64,000 bases of DNA from Psittacicella hinzii. GTDB taxonomy: Bacteria > Pseudomonadota > Gammaproteobacteria > Enterobacterales > Psittacicellaceae. The notes under the pieces are model-generated. The model worked only from the letters and a program-made list of their open reading frames with translations. It was not told where the DNA came from and searched no databases. The first letter of the stretch is position 1. Each line of letters starts with the position of its first letter. This document shows, in pieces, positions 10,822 through 19,319 of this stretch. Made by a program: the position numbers and the translations under genes. Where the stretch lies: positions 16,483 to 80,482 of the forward strand of contig NZ_NRHC01000002.1 of the NCBI RefSeq assembly GCF_003585885.1. Reading direction: 5' to 3'.

Positions 10822-10850
10822 ATTATTAAAGCACATATTTAAGGAGCTTT

Positions 10851-11483
10851 ATGCAAGGAAGATCTTATTCTATATTCACCTATATAATTTATGGGTTTAT
10901 GATGCTTCTGCAAAGAAAAGCTTACCACTCAGACAAATATGAAAAGTTATTTATCTTTAGAAATAATTATCGTCGTCTGGTTAATATGTGGAAAGCTAGT
11001 GTAATTATTATTTTTGTCCTAATGCAAGGTTACTATTTTATTTATCACTATATTAGCTATAGTAATATTATCGCTTTTAGTATCTTCTTTATTCTTATTT
11101 CGACCTTAACCCTTTACTCAATTGGTCTTTATGCTCTTTTTCCGATTAAGCAAGAACAAAGTTTACTTTATTACACCTTACTAGATATAGTTGCAAATGA
11201 ACAAGAAGATCCAAATGTAGGCTTAAATATGACTTACTATGGCTTTGCAGTTTTACTTAATCGTTTTGATAAACTTCCAGCGGTTAAATTTCCTGAAGTG
11301 TATAAAATGATTAAGCAATTATCACGCGCTGAAGATGAGTTCTCTAACAACCAAGAGCAAAGCGAAGAAGATAAGCGTCAAGCAGAGCTAAGAAAGAAGT
11401 TAGAAAAACAAGCTGAAGAAGAGTTTAAAAAATCAACTTCTCCTGCAAAAGATGATCAAGATAATAAGGACAGTAAGGAGTAA
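10851..11483 (+). CDS. Inner-membrane protein resembling YfbV (UPF0208/DUF412)
   Basis: This 210-aa protein has two adjacent membrane segments (about 50-70 and 75-100: VIIIFVLMQGYYFIYHYI and IAFSIFFILISTLTLYSIGL). A cytoplasmic domain follows, then a highly charged Gln/Glu/Lys tail from about residue 165. The layout and scattered similarities (basic residues before the first helix, the paired helices, a Tyr...LLNRFDKL segment after them) recall YfbV, a protein linked to chromosome terminus organisation. The tail is extra. Similarity is by eye and weak, so another membrane family is possible. It is the last host gene before the prophage. Confidence 0.45.
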   Translation: MQGRSYSIFTYIIYGFMMLLQRKAYHSDKYEKLFIFRNNYRRLVNMWKASVIIIFVLMQGYYFIYHYISYSNIIAFSIFFILISTLTLYSIGLYALFPIKQEQSLLYYTLLDIVANEQEDPNVGLNMTYYGFAVLLNRFDKLPAVKFPEVYKMIKQLSRAEDEFSNNQEQSEEDKRQAELRKKLEKQAEEEFKKSTSPAKDDQDNKDSKE

Positions 11484-11511
11484 TTGAGCATTTCTCACTA
11501 AAAAGCCTTAT

Positions 11512-11591
11512 CTTTAGTGTATAAAAGCAATCGCTACGAAAGTATGATAAAATCGGCAATCCTTTACCTCGTCGGTAACAATTTGGTAACC
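11512..11591. repeat. Candidate left attachment region
   Basis: It contains CTTTAGTGT (11512-11520), AAAGTATGATA (11539-11549) and the arm-like GGTAACAATTTGGTAACC (11574-11591). The first and last recur in the same orientation at the right end; AAAGTATGATA recurs there inverted. The exact crossover is not resolved. Confidence 0.45.
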
Positions 11592-11626
11592 ATTTAATCG
11601 TTTTTTCATTATAGCATACCCAACTT

Positions 11627-13012
11627 TTAAACACTAAGGATAAAGCTCTTAAACAGTTCAACATCACCCAACAGCAAACAGGCAACATACAAATCATTAA
11701 AATCTTTAAGCTTCAAAGCACCACTCTTAACTAGTTTGCTTTGTACATAAGCCTCTAAAGAATTGTTATCAAATTGTAATAATTTAAGCCTGTCGATAAG
11801 GACCAACTTCTGTGGATCACTTACTGGAGGGACTAGCCACTCTACAGTGCACTGTCTGGACTTATCTCTACACTTCTTCAGCTCTGGTAACTCTCGCTTA
11901 GGGTTGCCATTGCTATCTCTATCATCATCAGCTAAAGCTAAAACTTTACTGTATGAACATATCGAACCAATAAATTCTACAACACTGTGTAAATTCCCAA
12001 GACTAAAACATATAGCCACGTCCGTAGTCTGATCATTAACCAAATCAAGGGCTAACTTCACACTTGCACCAGTTGCATAACCCTCGCATAGAATTATCCT
12101 ACTAGGGACGTTAACATTGCGTAATTTCAGTATGCCATTCTTTACCCCATAATTCTTCATAAAACGCTTTTGACCGTCGGGTTTAATAACTTGATAGCTC
12201 ATCAACTTACTAGTCTCACAACTGTAAATTGGTACCAGTAAATCACCCCTAAATACTCTAGCCGTAGAGTTTGGCGGGGGAGGAGTATCTTCTAAGCAAA
12301 CCTGTACTAAACCGTCGTAATCCAAGCCCTTAAGTTGTAAGTAATCCTGTACTAACTCATAGCGTGTTGCAAAGTTATCTTTGTACTCATTAAACCAAGC
12401 AGTAAGCTTTTCTGACTTCTCTTCAGGATCCAAATCAAAATCTACCTGCTCGAGTTTCTTATTTTCTCTTTCTTGAGCATAGTAGGCTCTGTTCACCGTG
12501 TCAAAATAAGCACGCTCTTGTTTAGTTAGTTGCTTACCCTCTTCATTGGTTACGCCCTTATAAACACTCTTACGGTACACTTGGTCAGAGTAGTTATAAA
12601 CAATTAGCGTACAGCAATTAGATGACAGCATGCAAATGTACCCTACAGATTTCTTTTTAGAGTTTCGGGTTGGTATTCTTATCCAGTCCTTAGTATGCTT
12701 ACTAAGCTTAAAACCTCTACATGATGTGAGGTCACCACCACAATCCTCAATTATCTTTTTAGCCCACTGTTCTGCGGTAGCAAAATCTACCTGATCAGTG
12801 AGATTATAGTGATAGGGTTTATAGTCCTCAAGACCAGAGAATTCTTCAGTCAGTATTCTAATATCTTCGCTTTGGATAGCCCAGAGCTTAATGTCATTAT
12901 CTGTACAAAAAATTACCCTAGCGTTATAACCTAAATGCCTTAGCTCTTTCTTGGCTTCAGCTTTAAATAAATCCTTATCTGCATGCTTAACTGCGAAATA
13001 TCTGGTATACAT
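11627..13012 (-). CDS. Phage Toprim-domain primase
   Basis: This 461-aa protein is a likely replication primase. The catalytic core lies in the second half. A segment typical of P4/T7-type Toprim primases (LLVPIYSCETSKLMSYQVI, then DGQKRFMKN) precedes the Toprim motifs ILCEGYATGASV, which supplies the conserved Glu, and VLALADDDRDSNG, which supplies the acidic DxD-like pair. No Walker A is present, so the helicase function is separate, probably the DnaB-like protein at 17229-18866 in the same operon. It is the last gene of the leftward early operon and ends next to the attachment region. An AAGGAAAG sequence precedes the start. Confidence 0.8.
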   Translation of the reverse strand: MYTRYFAVKHADKDLFKAEAKKELRHLGYNARVIFCTDNDIKLWAIQSEDIRILTEEFSGLEDYKPYHYNLTDQVDFATAEQWAKKIIEDCGGDLTSCRGFKLSKHTKDWIRIPTRNSKKKSVGYICMLSSNCCTLIVYNYSDQVYRKSVYKGVTNEEGKQLTKQERAYFDTVNRAYYAQERENKKLEQVDFDLDPEEKSEKLTAWFNEYKDNFATRYELVQDYLQLKGLDYDGLVQVCLEDTPPPPNSTARVFRGDLLVPIYSCETSKLMSYQVIKPDGQKRFMKNYGVKNGILKLRNVNVPSRIILCEGYATGASVKLALDLVNDQTTDVAICFSLGNLHSVVEFIGSICSYSKVLALADDDRDSNGNPKRELPELKKCRDKSRQCTVEWLVPPVSDPQKLVLIDRLKLLQFDNNSLEAYVQSKLVKSGALKLKDFNDLYVACLLLGDVELFKSFILSV

Positions 13013-13205
13013 ATCTTTCCTTGTTACATTGTCACATTTTGCGATCTAAGAGATTGATTTTTGCTAGAAATTCTCTAGAAAAAGATTAGTTTTTAGGCTA
13101 TTGCTAGGGTAAATGTAGCTGTAAGTTTATAAGAGGCTTTTAAATATAACTATGCTTAATAATCAATAAATTACGTTTATTTACAACTTGTATGCCCGTT
13201 GTTTA

Positions 13206-13277
13206 TCAAATTGAAGCTAAAATAATAACTACAAAGAAAATAGCAAGCAGGCAAAGGTAAAAATAGTACTCAAACAT
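13206..13277 (-). CDS. Tiny membrane peptide (23 aa)
   Basis: An ATG with AGAGG eight nt upstream opens a 23-codon frame. The peptide, MFEYYFYLCLLAIFFVVIIL plus ASI, is a single hydrophobic helix. It lies 21 nt after another tiny membrane frame in the otherwise empty 13.0-13.57 kb gap. Function unknown; expression is inferred from the ribosome site only. Confidence 0.4.
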   Translation of the reverse strand: MFEYYFYLCLLAIFFVVIILASI

Positions 13278-13298
13278 AAAAACCTCTGTTTGTAATAG

Positions 13299-13421
13299 TT
13301 AAATGAAAAACGAAATGATGTATAAAATCTTAAGCCAAAAAATAATCTTAAGTATTAGTTTAATCTTTGGCGGTAGTGCTAACCCTAAATCCATTAACGA
13401 AGCTAAGTATCTTCCTTTCAT
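13299..13421 (-). CDS. Small membrane peptide (40 aa)
   Basis: An ATG with AAGGA about nine nt upstream opens a 40-codon frame. The first half carries Lys/Arg and prolines (MKGRYLASLMDLGLALPPK). The second half is a hydrophobic helix (IKLILKIIFWLKILYIISFF). It is followed by the 23-aa peptide. Function unknown. The opposite strand also has a 54-codon frame here without a ribosome site, which I reject. Confidence 0.4.
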   Translation of the reverse strand: MKGRYLASLMDLGLALPPKIKLILKIIFWLKILYIISFFI

Positions 13422-13569
13422 TGTTCTTTTCCTTTATCGTTGTAAGTTGCAATTATCAATTACTTGATGTAAAATAGATTTACATGTTTAGCAAGGGTAT
13501 GCCTTTCTTTTGAGCATAGCTTTGTTATTTTGCTGTTTATACCTTTGGGTATAATGTTTTTGGTTAGGG

Positions 13570-14127
13570 TTATGCAGGGTTTGCACTCTGTATAACCTTT
13601 TTTCCGTCTAGGGGCATAACGAAATTTATATAGTAGATTTTATTAAAATTCCTACCTATGTCACAAAGATCTCTATCTACTAACTTAATTCTTAGACCTG
13701 TGCCAGATTTTATTCTACCCTCAAAATCATGTAGTAAAAATCTTTTAAAATGATAGAACAATTGATCACATTCAGAGTAAATTATAAAAGCCTGACGGTT
13801 CCCTCGCTCTATCTGCGAAAATAATTTATATCTATCCTCAGCACTATCTAACTTATTTAGCTCTTTTATAATATCAAAAAGTTTTTCATAGTAAGGTAGT
13901 AAGCTATCATTATAGCTAGCAACTATGAAATTTCTACACATTGTAAGCCAATACGAACTAGCCTTAACTGTGTCAATAACAAAATCAGTCCCTACGGTTT
14001 CATCAAAAGCATGCGCATACTTTAGATAATTACTAGGGATATAAATTCTTCCTCTAACAGTAACTAACGCTCGCATGTTGTTAAGCGCTTCAATAAATTT
14101 CTCAAAATTCTCACTGTTAATTTTCAT
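13570..14127 (-). CDS. Unknown early protein, member of the small-gene array
   Basis: 185 aa, soluble, no recognised domain. Its C-terminal part (HDFEGRIKSGTGLRIKLVDR...NKIYYINFVMPL) resembles in spacing and hydrophobic pattern the ends of the proteins at 14138-14701 (TGIKVNFTDICF...KDLYFVHFDF) and 15208-15579 (LEGINGKLKGICIVALVEGD). I read this as distant common ancestry. The stop region lies in an imperfect hairpin (13568-13597) followed by the repeated AACCCTAACCAAAAACA element. Function unknown. Confidence 0.7.
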   Translation of the reverse strand: MKINSENFEKFIEALNNMRALVTVRGRIYIPSNYLKYAHAFDETVGTDFVIDTVKASSYWLTMCRNFIVASYNDSLLPYYEKLFDIIKELNKLDSAEDRYKLFSQIERGNRQAFIIYSECDQLFYHFKRFLLHDFEGRIKSGTGLRIKLVDRDLCDIGRNFNKIYYINFVMPLDGKKVIQSANPA

Positions 14128-14137
14128 TTATTGTTAC

Positions 14138-14701
14138 CTACCTAATCGATTGATCTAAAAACACTACTGGCGATAAGCCCCTAAAATCAAAGTGCACAAA
14201 ATAAAGATCCTTAGGCTTCTTAAGTGGATTAAAACATATATCCGTAAAGTTAACCTTAATACCTGTGGCAGTTAACATAACGTCAGGTAAATTAGCCACG
14301 ATCAGCTTCTTAACTTTTGCTAGCAAACTTATAACCTTTTTAGTAATGATTTGCTCTTTGTCCGTTAGCACTGAAAGCGGTTTAGCCATCTTCTTGCTAT
14401 GGATATGCTTCATTAATTCCCATATGCCTGCAGAAGTCTCTTTACCAATTTTTAACACTTCTTTACAGTGATGTAGCATTTCATGGATAAAGACATCACA
14501 CTGAACAGTTCTCACGCCTACAGGATATTTTTCTACTACCTTTTGTGGACTGTGGTATTTACCAGAGTTAACGCCGTCACCATTATAAATCCTAATTAAT
14601 TTATTTCTAATCATCTTGGGATTTGTTAACTCTCTGTTTAGCTTGTCAAGAGCATTTATCAGCCCGTCGTAATCTTTTTCAGCTAATTTATAAATCTTCA
14701 C
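14138..14701 (-). CDS. Unknown early protein with an HExxH motif
   Basis: 187 aa, in the array. The segment DVFIHEMLHHCKEVL contains HEMLH, which fits the HExxH zinc-peptidase signature within a predicted helix; no third ligand is identified. The C-terminus (KKLIVANLPDVMLTATGIKVNF) parallels 15979-16401 (KHLIISHLPYIKEGMREHCRVKV), which has no HExxH. So the motif may be chance within a paralogous fold, or a real gain of function. The gene is 10 nt from its downstream neighbour. Confidence 0.68.
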   Translation of the reverse strand: MKIYKLAEKDYDGLINALDKLNRELTNPKMIRNKLIRIYNGDGVNSGKYHSPQKVVEKYPVGVRTVQCDVFIHEMLHHCKEVLKIGKETSAGIWELMKHIHSKKMAKPLSVLTDKEQIITKKVISLLAKVKKLIVANLPDVMLTATGIKVNFTDICFNPLKKPKDLYFVHFDFRGLSPVVFLDQSIR

Positions 14702-14712
14702 GATAGCCTACC

Positions 14713-15186
14713 TTAAAGACATAAATCTTCTACAGAGATTTCAGTGATTTCTAAAAATTCTTCACTACCCTCAAAGAAGTTATGCACATTTAACTCTAAA
14801 TTACGCTCACGAAATTCTTCTGACGTTGACACTTCTACAACCCAATCGTAAAAACTCTTAAAGCTTAGACTTGTCCATAGTGGTTCAGTAGCAAAAGCTA
14901 GGTCAAATAACTCTGAAGTAGTTTTCAAATTATAGTTATAACTATCTGTTTCTTCGGGATTAACTTGCTCTAAAAATTTTCGCATAAAAAATAAATTACA
15001 AAAATCTTTAACTTTAAAACAACAAGTCCCATCTCTAGGTTCAAACTTCTGTAAGAGAAAATCTCTATAAAAATCAGCTAGTTGATCATCGTTAAAGAAC
15101 AGACTAGCATATTGCATCATAACCAGCGTTCTTTTAAGTTCTTTAATATGTCTGCTTTTTACTTCTTTTAAATCTAATTCTAACAT
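14713..15186 (-). CDS. Unknown early protein, small-gene array
   Basis: 157 aa, acidic, rich in Phe and Glu, with no recognised domain or membrane segment. The start at 15186 follows AAGGAAC. Unlike its neighbours, no clear C-terminal paralogue pattern can be seen. It is co-directional, 11 nt before the HExxH gene. Function unknown. Confidence 0.68.
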   Translation of the reverse strand: MLELDLKEVKSRHIKELKRTLVMMQYASLFFNDDQLADFYRDFLLQKFEPRDGTCCFKVKDFCNLFFMRKFLEQVNPEETDSYNYNLKTTSELFDLAFATEPLWTSLSFKSFYDWVVEVSTSEEFRERNLELNVHNFFEGSEEFLEITEISVEDLCL

Positions 15187-15207
15187 GTTTGCGTTCCTTG
15201 TTTTTGG

Positions 15208-15579
15208 TTAGGGTTTCATGATCAAAATGTCACCTTCAACTAAAGCAACTATACATATGCCTTTTAACTTCCCATTAATGCCCTCTAAATTGCATTCTAA
15301 GAAGCTTTTGAAGTCTGACCAATACTTTATTAGCTTCGAACTCTCTTGCTCTGAAAATGACTTTAAAATGACCGCAGCGTCAAAGACAGGTTCATCTAAG
15401 CCTTGGTTAAAATAATCGTTTAGCTTTTCACATAAAACCTTATTGGCAAATAATACTCTCGCTACGCGATATTGAACAGCTAGCTCGCTTAACCTCGTAA
15501 ATAACCTAACGCAGTAATCTACTCCAGCGCCCCCTAAAATCTCTTTAATACAATGATCAACTTTATTCAATTCTGTCAT
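15208..15579 (-). CDS. Unknown early protein, array paralogue
   Basis: 123 aa. The start at 15579 has a strong AAGGAGG. The last 55 residues align without gaps to the ends of the next two upstream genes: a helix, then a Cys/hydrophobic strand and a GDILI-like end (FLECNLEGINGKLKGICIVA then LVEGDILIMKP). The TAA stop lies in the repeated AACCCTAACCAAAAACA element. Function unknown. Confidence 0.7.
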   Translation of the reverse strand: MTELNKVDHCIKEILGGAGVDYCVRLFTRLSELAVQYRVARVLFANKVLCEKLNDYFNQGLDEPVFDAAVILKSFSEQESSKLIKYWSDFKSFLECNLEGINGKLKGICIVALVEGDILIMKP

Positions 15580-15589
15580 TCAAGCCTCC

Positions 15590-15976
15590 TTAACTAGGTT
15601 TATATTCTCTATCTTCCAGAAGAATTCCATACTCAATAAGTGAAAATTTACAATGTAAAGATAAAGCTCTTCTCAATTGCTGAAAGTTTTTGCAAATGTA
15701 ATCCTCCAAACTGTTAACGAAATCGTCATAGTCTTCCTTATAGTTGTCAGCTATGTAGTTTGCTAATCCAATTCCTAACAGTCGGTGAAGTTCTTCATCT
15801 TCTTCTTTGCCAGCATACAGCTTTTCTTTGACTTTCTCGGTAATCAAGAAGTTCAATAACTGGCGGTATTTGATATAAGTCGATACCCTGCGATTATTAC
15901 GCTTTAGCAACTGTATCGCCATTTCTTCAATACTGTAGCTGAAGATTTCCTCTATGAAGTCAATTACTTTTTCCAT
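15590..15976 (-). CDS. Unknown early protein, array paralogue
   Basis: 128 aa. Residues from GIGLANYIADNYKEDYDDFV to HCKFSLIEYGILLED match the pattern of 15979-16401 (GFLFGEFFKDKCPEDFNTIL to HCRVKVDGDYVILHD) over 57 ungapped positions. This is the clearest paralogue pair of the array. The genes are packed with 2 nt between them. Function unknown. Confidence 0.7.
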   Translation of the reverse strand: MEKVIDFIEEIFSYSIEEMAIQLLKRNNRRVSTYIKYRQLLNFLITEKVKEKLYAGKEEDEELHRLLGIGLANYIADNYKEDYDDFVNSLEDYICKNFQQLRRALSLHCKFSLIEYGILLEDREYKPS

Positions 15977-15978
15977 GT

Positions 15979-16401
15979 TTAACTCGCTTTGACCTTGTTA
16001 CAACATTGGCATATTTCAGATTCACAATCATGATCATGTAAAATCACATAATCACCATCTACCTTAACTCTACAGTGTTCTCGCATACCCTCCTTAATAT
16101 ATGGCAAATGACTGATTATTAAGTGTTTGGTATGTCCTAATATAGTATTAAAATCTTCAGGGCATTTATCCTTGAAAAATTCACCAAATAAAAATCCTTT
16201 GTTAAACCAGTACTTTTCTGAAACTTTATCGTCATACACGTGATACCAATTTGCAAACCAATCCCCAAAGGTAGAGTAAACAATCTCCTCTAAAGAGTAA
16301 ATAGTACGCTCTCCTTTTCTATTTAAGCGTTTCAATGCAGAAATTAAATTATTGTGATGTATAACTTCATAAGCCATTCTTTTGGTTAATACTAGCCCCA
16401 T
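15979..16401 (-). CDS. Unknown early protein, array paralogue with Cys/His-rich tail
   Basis: 140 aa. It ends in a Cys/His-rich stretch (HDHDCESEICQCCNKVKAS) that could bind metal. The core pairs with 15590-15976. The start at 16401 directly follows the stop of the preceding gene in a GAGGACAAGTAAATGG junction, which occurs identically at the next junction (16809-16824), a trace of gene duplication. Function unknown. Confidence 0.7.
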   Translation of the reverse strand: MGLVLTKRMAYEVIHHNNLISALKRLNRKGERTIYSLEEIVYSTFGDWFANWYHVYDDKVSEKYWFNKGFLFGEFFKDKCPEDFNTILGHTKHLIISHLPYIKEGMREHCRVKVDGDYVILHDHDCESEICQCCNKVKAS

Positions 16402-16812
16402 TTACTTGTCCTCCGTCCAGCATAGAGTTGAGATCCTTATGTGATCCTTAAACTTAGAATAAACTAATTCTTCATCTCTAAATGTTAAGTCGTCAAAGTT
16501 ACGAGAGTTGTTAATGATTTCCATATACTTGTCATAATACTCTTCGTTGTAGCCTCTCATTTTGTGATATCTATACAAATATGCGTAAGAGGCTCCCATA
16601 CTTACCTGTGGATGAAGCTTTCGAAACTCTTCCAGTAAAACCGAACGATAGCATTCGTCGTATCTTATTTCATAATGTCGATAATATGCGTATTCTTTCT
16701 TCAGAAAAGCTTTAAGAATACCAATTGCTTCTTCTGTTGATAGCTTCCTAGCAATCTCATCGAAATCTTTTTTGATCGTTTCGTCATCTACTAACAGCGG
16801 TTTAGGTGCCAT
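16402..16812 (-). CDS. Unknown early protein, small-gene array
   Basis: 136 aa, charged and helical, Tyr-rich (YAYYRHYEIRYDECYRS). It ends in TEDK, the neighbour upstream ends in YEDK, and both junctions share the same 16 nt. No domain recognised. Translation is probably coupled to both neighbours, since the stop and start codons abut. Confidence 0.68.
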   Translation of the reverse strand: MAPKPLLVDDETIKKDFDEIARKLSTEEAIGILKAFLKKEYAYYRHYEIRYDECYRSVLLEEFRKLHPQVSMGASYAYLYRYHKMRGYNEEYYDKYMEIINNSRNFDDLTFRDEELVYSKFKDHIRISTLCWTEDK

Positions 16813-17208
16813 TTACTTGTCCTCATAAAAATGTAAGTGCTCATTACCAACCACAAAGTGCACTTCCTTGCCATTAATAACCAGAGTTCTGTCATAATCG
16901 CCATTCACTAAGTAGTCGTAAAATCTATATGCGTTATCTTCAAAGCAATCCAAACTAAACGGATGGGTAGTACCAACAAATGGGTAAGCTACTTCAGGGT
17001 AAGGTAATTCTTGCTGAACTTCTGGATAACGCCCAACTGTATGCTCATACGCAAGCTTATGAAAAACATTTATCCAGTTAATCATAAACTCACCGTTCTT
17101 AGGTTCGTAAACTTCCTCTACATGTTCCAAAAAGATCGCTAGTATCATTTCATTACCTAGTTCAGCGAACTCGTTTAAACCAAAATCTACCCAATCATTT
17201 GTTTCCAT
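16813..17208 (-). CDS. Unknown early protein, first gene of the small-gene array
   Basis: 131 aa, very acidic, with a Pro/Tyr-rich middle (QELPYPEVAYPFVGTTHPF) and a C-terminal strand pair (TLVINGKEVHFVVGNEHLHF). No domain recognised. An AAGGAAAT sequence precedes the ATG, and it lies 20 nt after the helicase gene. An acidic surface would suit a DNA mimic, but nothing here shows that. Confidence 0.68.
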   Translation of the reverse strand: METNDWVDFGLNEFAELGNEMILAIFLEHVEEVYEPKNGEFMINWINVFHKLAYEHTVGRYPEVQQELPYPEVAYPFVGTTHPFSLDCFEDNAYRFYDYLVNGDYDRTLVINGKEVHFVVGNEHLHFYEDK

Positions 17209-17228
17209 AATTATTTCCTTTTAATTTT

Positions 17229-18866
17229 CTAACCTTTCTTAACCCAGTGTAAGTACCTCTCAAAATTATCAACTCCGTAAAGAGTTTTTCCCTCTCGTGT
17301 GGTTGTTCTTTCTGAAAATCCATATTGACCATGTAAAAATATAGGTCGAGAATGTACACTCACGCGCCCGATACGGTTCTTCACAATGCTTACCCAAACC
17401 TTGCTAAAACCGTTATCCCTTAACTCTCTAAGAGGGGCTTTCTCGGTTTCTGGCATGCTAGGTAATTCAGTTAAGTTAGCCTTACACAGCGTTATAATCA
17501 TGTCAGCGTCTTGTGTGTAGTTTCGGCTTCCCTTTATAGAACTCGCTGGGGGTGGGTTATGCTCATCGTAATCTTTGCCATCAGCGGTTAATACCTGTGC
17601 TAAAGCAAAAGTTACAAGCTTGTATTTGCGGGTTATGTCTCGTATTGTGGCAGTTATAACGTTGTGACGTTCAAAATCCCCGCCATTAATTGCTCTATCC
17701 TCCGTATCCAGTATTTGTAAGTAATCGATTAGAATAACGTCAGGCGTCTTGCCCTGTGATGACATTAAGTCAATATCGCGCTTAATATCTTCAACTGTCG
17801 CAATCTGATCCCTATCTTTGATATCTAGGTACTTATCCCAACCGCTTGCCTCAAGAAATACCTGAAACGCTCTGACACACTTAAGCAAGTGAGCCTGAAG
17901 CCTTTGCCCTGTTAATTCCTTATTGAGAAAGTTATCAGAGAATTCTTTTTTGTTAAAGTAAAAGGTATATTGCCCATTCTGATACCAAAAATATTTAGCT
18001 AACTGAAGATATATGTCTTGAAGAGGTAACTCGGCAGAGTAGAATACAATTCTCTTTTTTGGCGAGCCTGCACGTTGATTATTGAGTAATAATTGAGCCA
18101 CTTGTTGGACTGCGTAAGCAGTCTTCCCGACACCAGGTAATGCCCCAATGATCACATACTTACCTTTAGGGATAGCTCCGCCGTTTGTAATTAAGTGATC
18201 TAGTTTTATAGGTGATAGCATTACAGGATGATCGTCAGCAATATTCTCTATATCTTCAGTAGCTAATTTTAAACATAAGGCTAAATTATTCTCTTCTACT
18301 TTAGCTTTGTTAACCTCTCTGCTGAGTTGCGTCAAATCCTCGATAAGATTGCTTAAGTCATTAGGGTCTCCATTTGTATGCTCCTTATATACGTAGGCAA
18401 TATAATCGGTTTTTGCGCGTGTGTAGTCTCCAACAACTACGTCTAAAATTCGTTTGTAGTATTTAAAATCAATCTCACATTTTAAAAACTTAGTGCTTTC
18501 AAGCCTTATATCCTCAAATACTTTTTTAAGGCGTGAGATTGATACATGGCGCTCTTTATCATCTTTAGAGCGAGACCCTATGGTTGCCACCATTTTATTG
18601 TAGGTTTCTACAAGTATTAACCCTAACTCGTTCTCTATAGCATTTAAATCTGTTTGTTTATCATTCTTTAAATTGCTAAATTCATCTTGTAAAAGCTTAT
18701 AGTAACCCACTAGTACCGGCTCGTCCATCATGTTGCAGGTCTGACTTCTCAAATCTTTTAATATTTCTTGGCGATCCTTAACATGTGGGTTACTTAATAC
18801 TGTTATGAAAAGACCTATTAAAGCGGCACCATAATCTCGTTTTACTTGTTGCCCTTGTTCTTTCAT
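17229..18866 (-). CDS. Phage replicative DnaB-like helicase
   Basis: This 545-aa protein is a RecA-fold hexameric helicase. The C-terminal half has Walker A in IIGALPGVGKTAYAVQQ, the conserved FYSAELP segment, Walker B in DVILIDYLQIL, a FALAQVL motif and SSIKGSRNYTQDADMIITL, all standard in DnaB-like proteins. The N-terminal 200 residues are helical and unlike the usual DnaB N-domain. With the Toprim primase downstream it would form a split primase-helicase. No separate initiator or helicase loader was recognised. Confidence 0.88.
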   Translation of the reverse strand: MKEQGQQVKRDYGAALIGLFITVLSNPHVKDRQEILKDLRSQTCNMMDEPVLVGYYKLLQDEFSNLKNDKQTDLNAIENELGLILVETYNKMVATIGSRSKDDKERHVSISRLKKVFEDIRLESTKFLKCEIDFKYYKRILDVVVGDYTRAKTDYIAYVYKEHTNGDPNDLSNLIEDLTQLSREVNKAKVEENNLALCLKLATEDIENIADDHPVMLSPIKLDHLITNGGAIPKGKYVIIGALPGVGKTAYAVQQVAQLLLNNQRAGSPKKRIVFYSAELPLQDIYLQLAKYFWYQNGQYTFYFNKKEFSDNFLNKELTGQRLQAHLLKCVRAFQVFLEASGWDKYLDIKDRDQIATVEDIKRDIDLMSSQGKTPDVILIDYLQILDTEDRAINGGDFERHNVITATIRDITRKYKLVTFALAQVLTADGKDYDEHNPPPASSIKGSRNYTQDADMIITLCKANLTELPSMPETEKAPLRELRDNGFSKVWVSIVKNRIGRVSVHSRPIFLHGQYGFSERTTTREGKTLYGVDNFERYLHWVKKG

Positions 18867-18881
18867 TATTTAATATCAAGG

Positions 18882-19307
18882 TTAAATTAATCGGGTTCTA
18901 CCTCTATGATCCGCTTTAAGTTTGTCAATTTGGGTAGCAATAATAGGGATCTGCGATTCAAAGAAATGCTTCACACCGTCGATTAAAGAGTACTTAGGGA
19001 TAATTCCCCTATCGGATAATCTGATTAAAAAATCCGGTTTAGCCTTGACTTTCTTAGCTACAGTAGCTACGCGAACAAGGTTATCTGGTGATGTACGGTT
19101 ACTAATTACAGCCATGTTTTGCGCTAAAGGCTCAATAATGGACATCGCCTGATTATGCTTTTCAGAATATTCTTTAACTAGATCCGCTAATTGGGCTACT
19201 AATTTATTGGTCTCTGAAAGGCGATCATCGAGAGGTAATGTTACTAGATCGTACACTTTATCCACTAAGTCAGCAGTATTTAGAGTAACTTTTTGTCTAG
19301 TGCTCAT
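18882..19307 (-). CDS. Unknown early protein
   Basis: 141 aa, mostly helical. The segment KPDFLIRLSDRGIIPKYSLI resembles the second helix and wing of MerR/excisionase-type winged helices, but the match is weak. It lies 15 nt before the helicase gene and could be a loader or DNA-binding partner. The start has a strong AGGGAGG. Confidence 0.62.
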   Translation of the reverse strand: MSTRQKVTLNTADLVDKVYDLVTLPLDDRLSETNKLVAQLADLVKEYSEKHNQAMSIIEPLAQNMAVISNRTSPDNLVRVATVAKKVKAKPDFLIRLSDRGIIPKYSLIDGVKHFFESQIPIIATQIDKLKADHRGRTRLI

Positions 19308-19319
19308 ATGTTAACCTCC

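Noticed and set aside
11425..11697. 90-codon minus-strand frame across the left prophage end
   Set aside because: It runs through the end of the YfbV-like gene, the att region and the end of the primase in another frame; Cys/Leu-rich shadow sequence.
13303..13467. 54-codon plus-strand frame in the 13.0-13.57 kb gap
   Set aside because: No ribosome site, opposite to all neighbours, and antisense to the better supported 40-aa frame.
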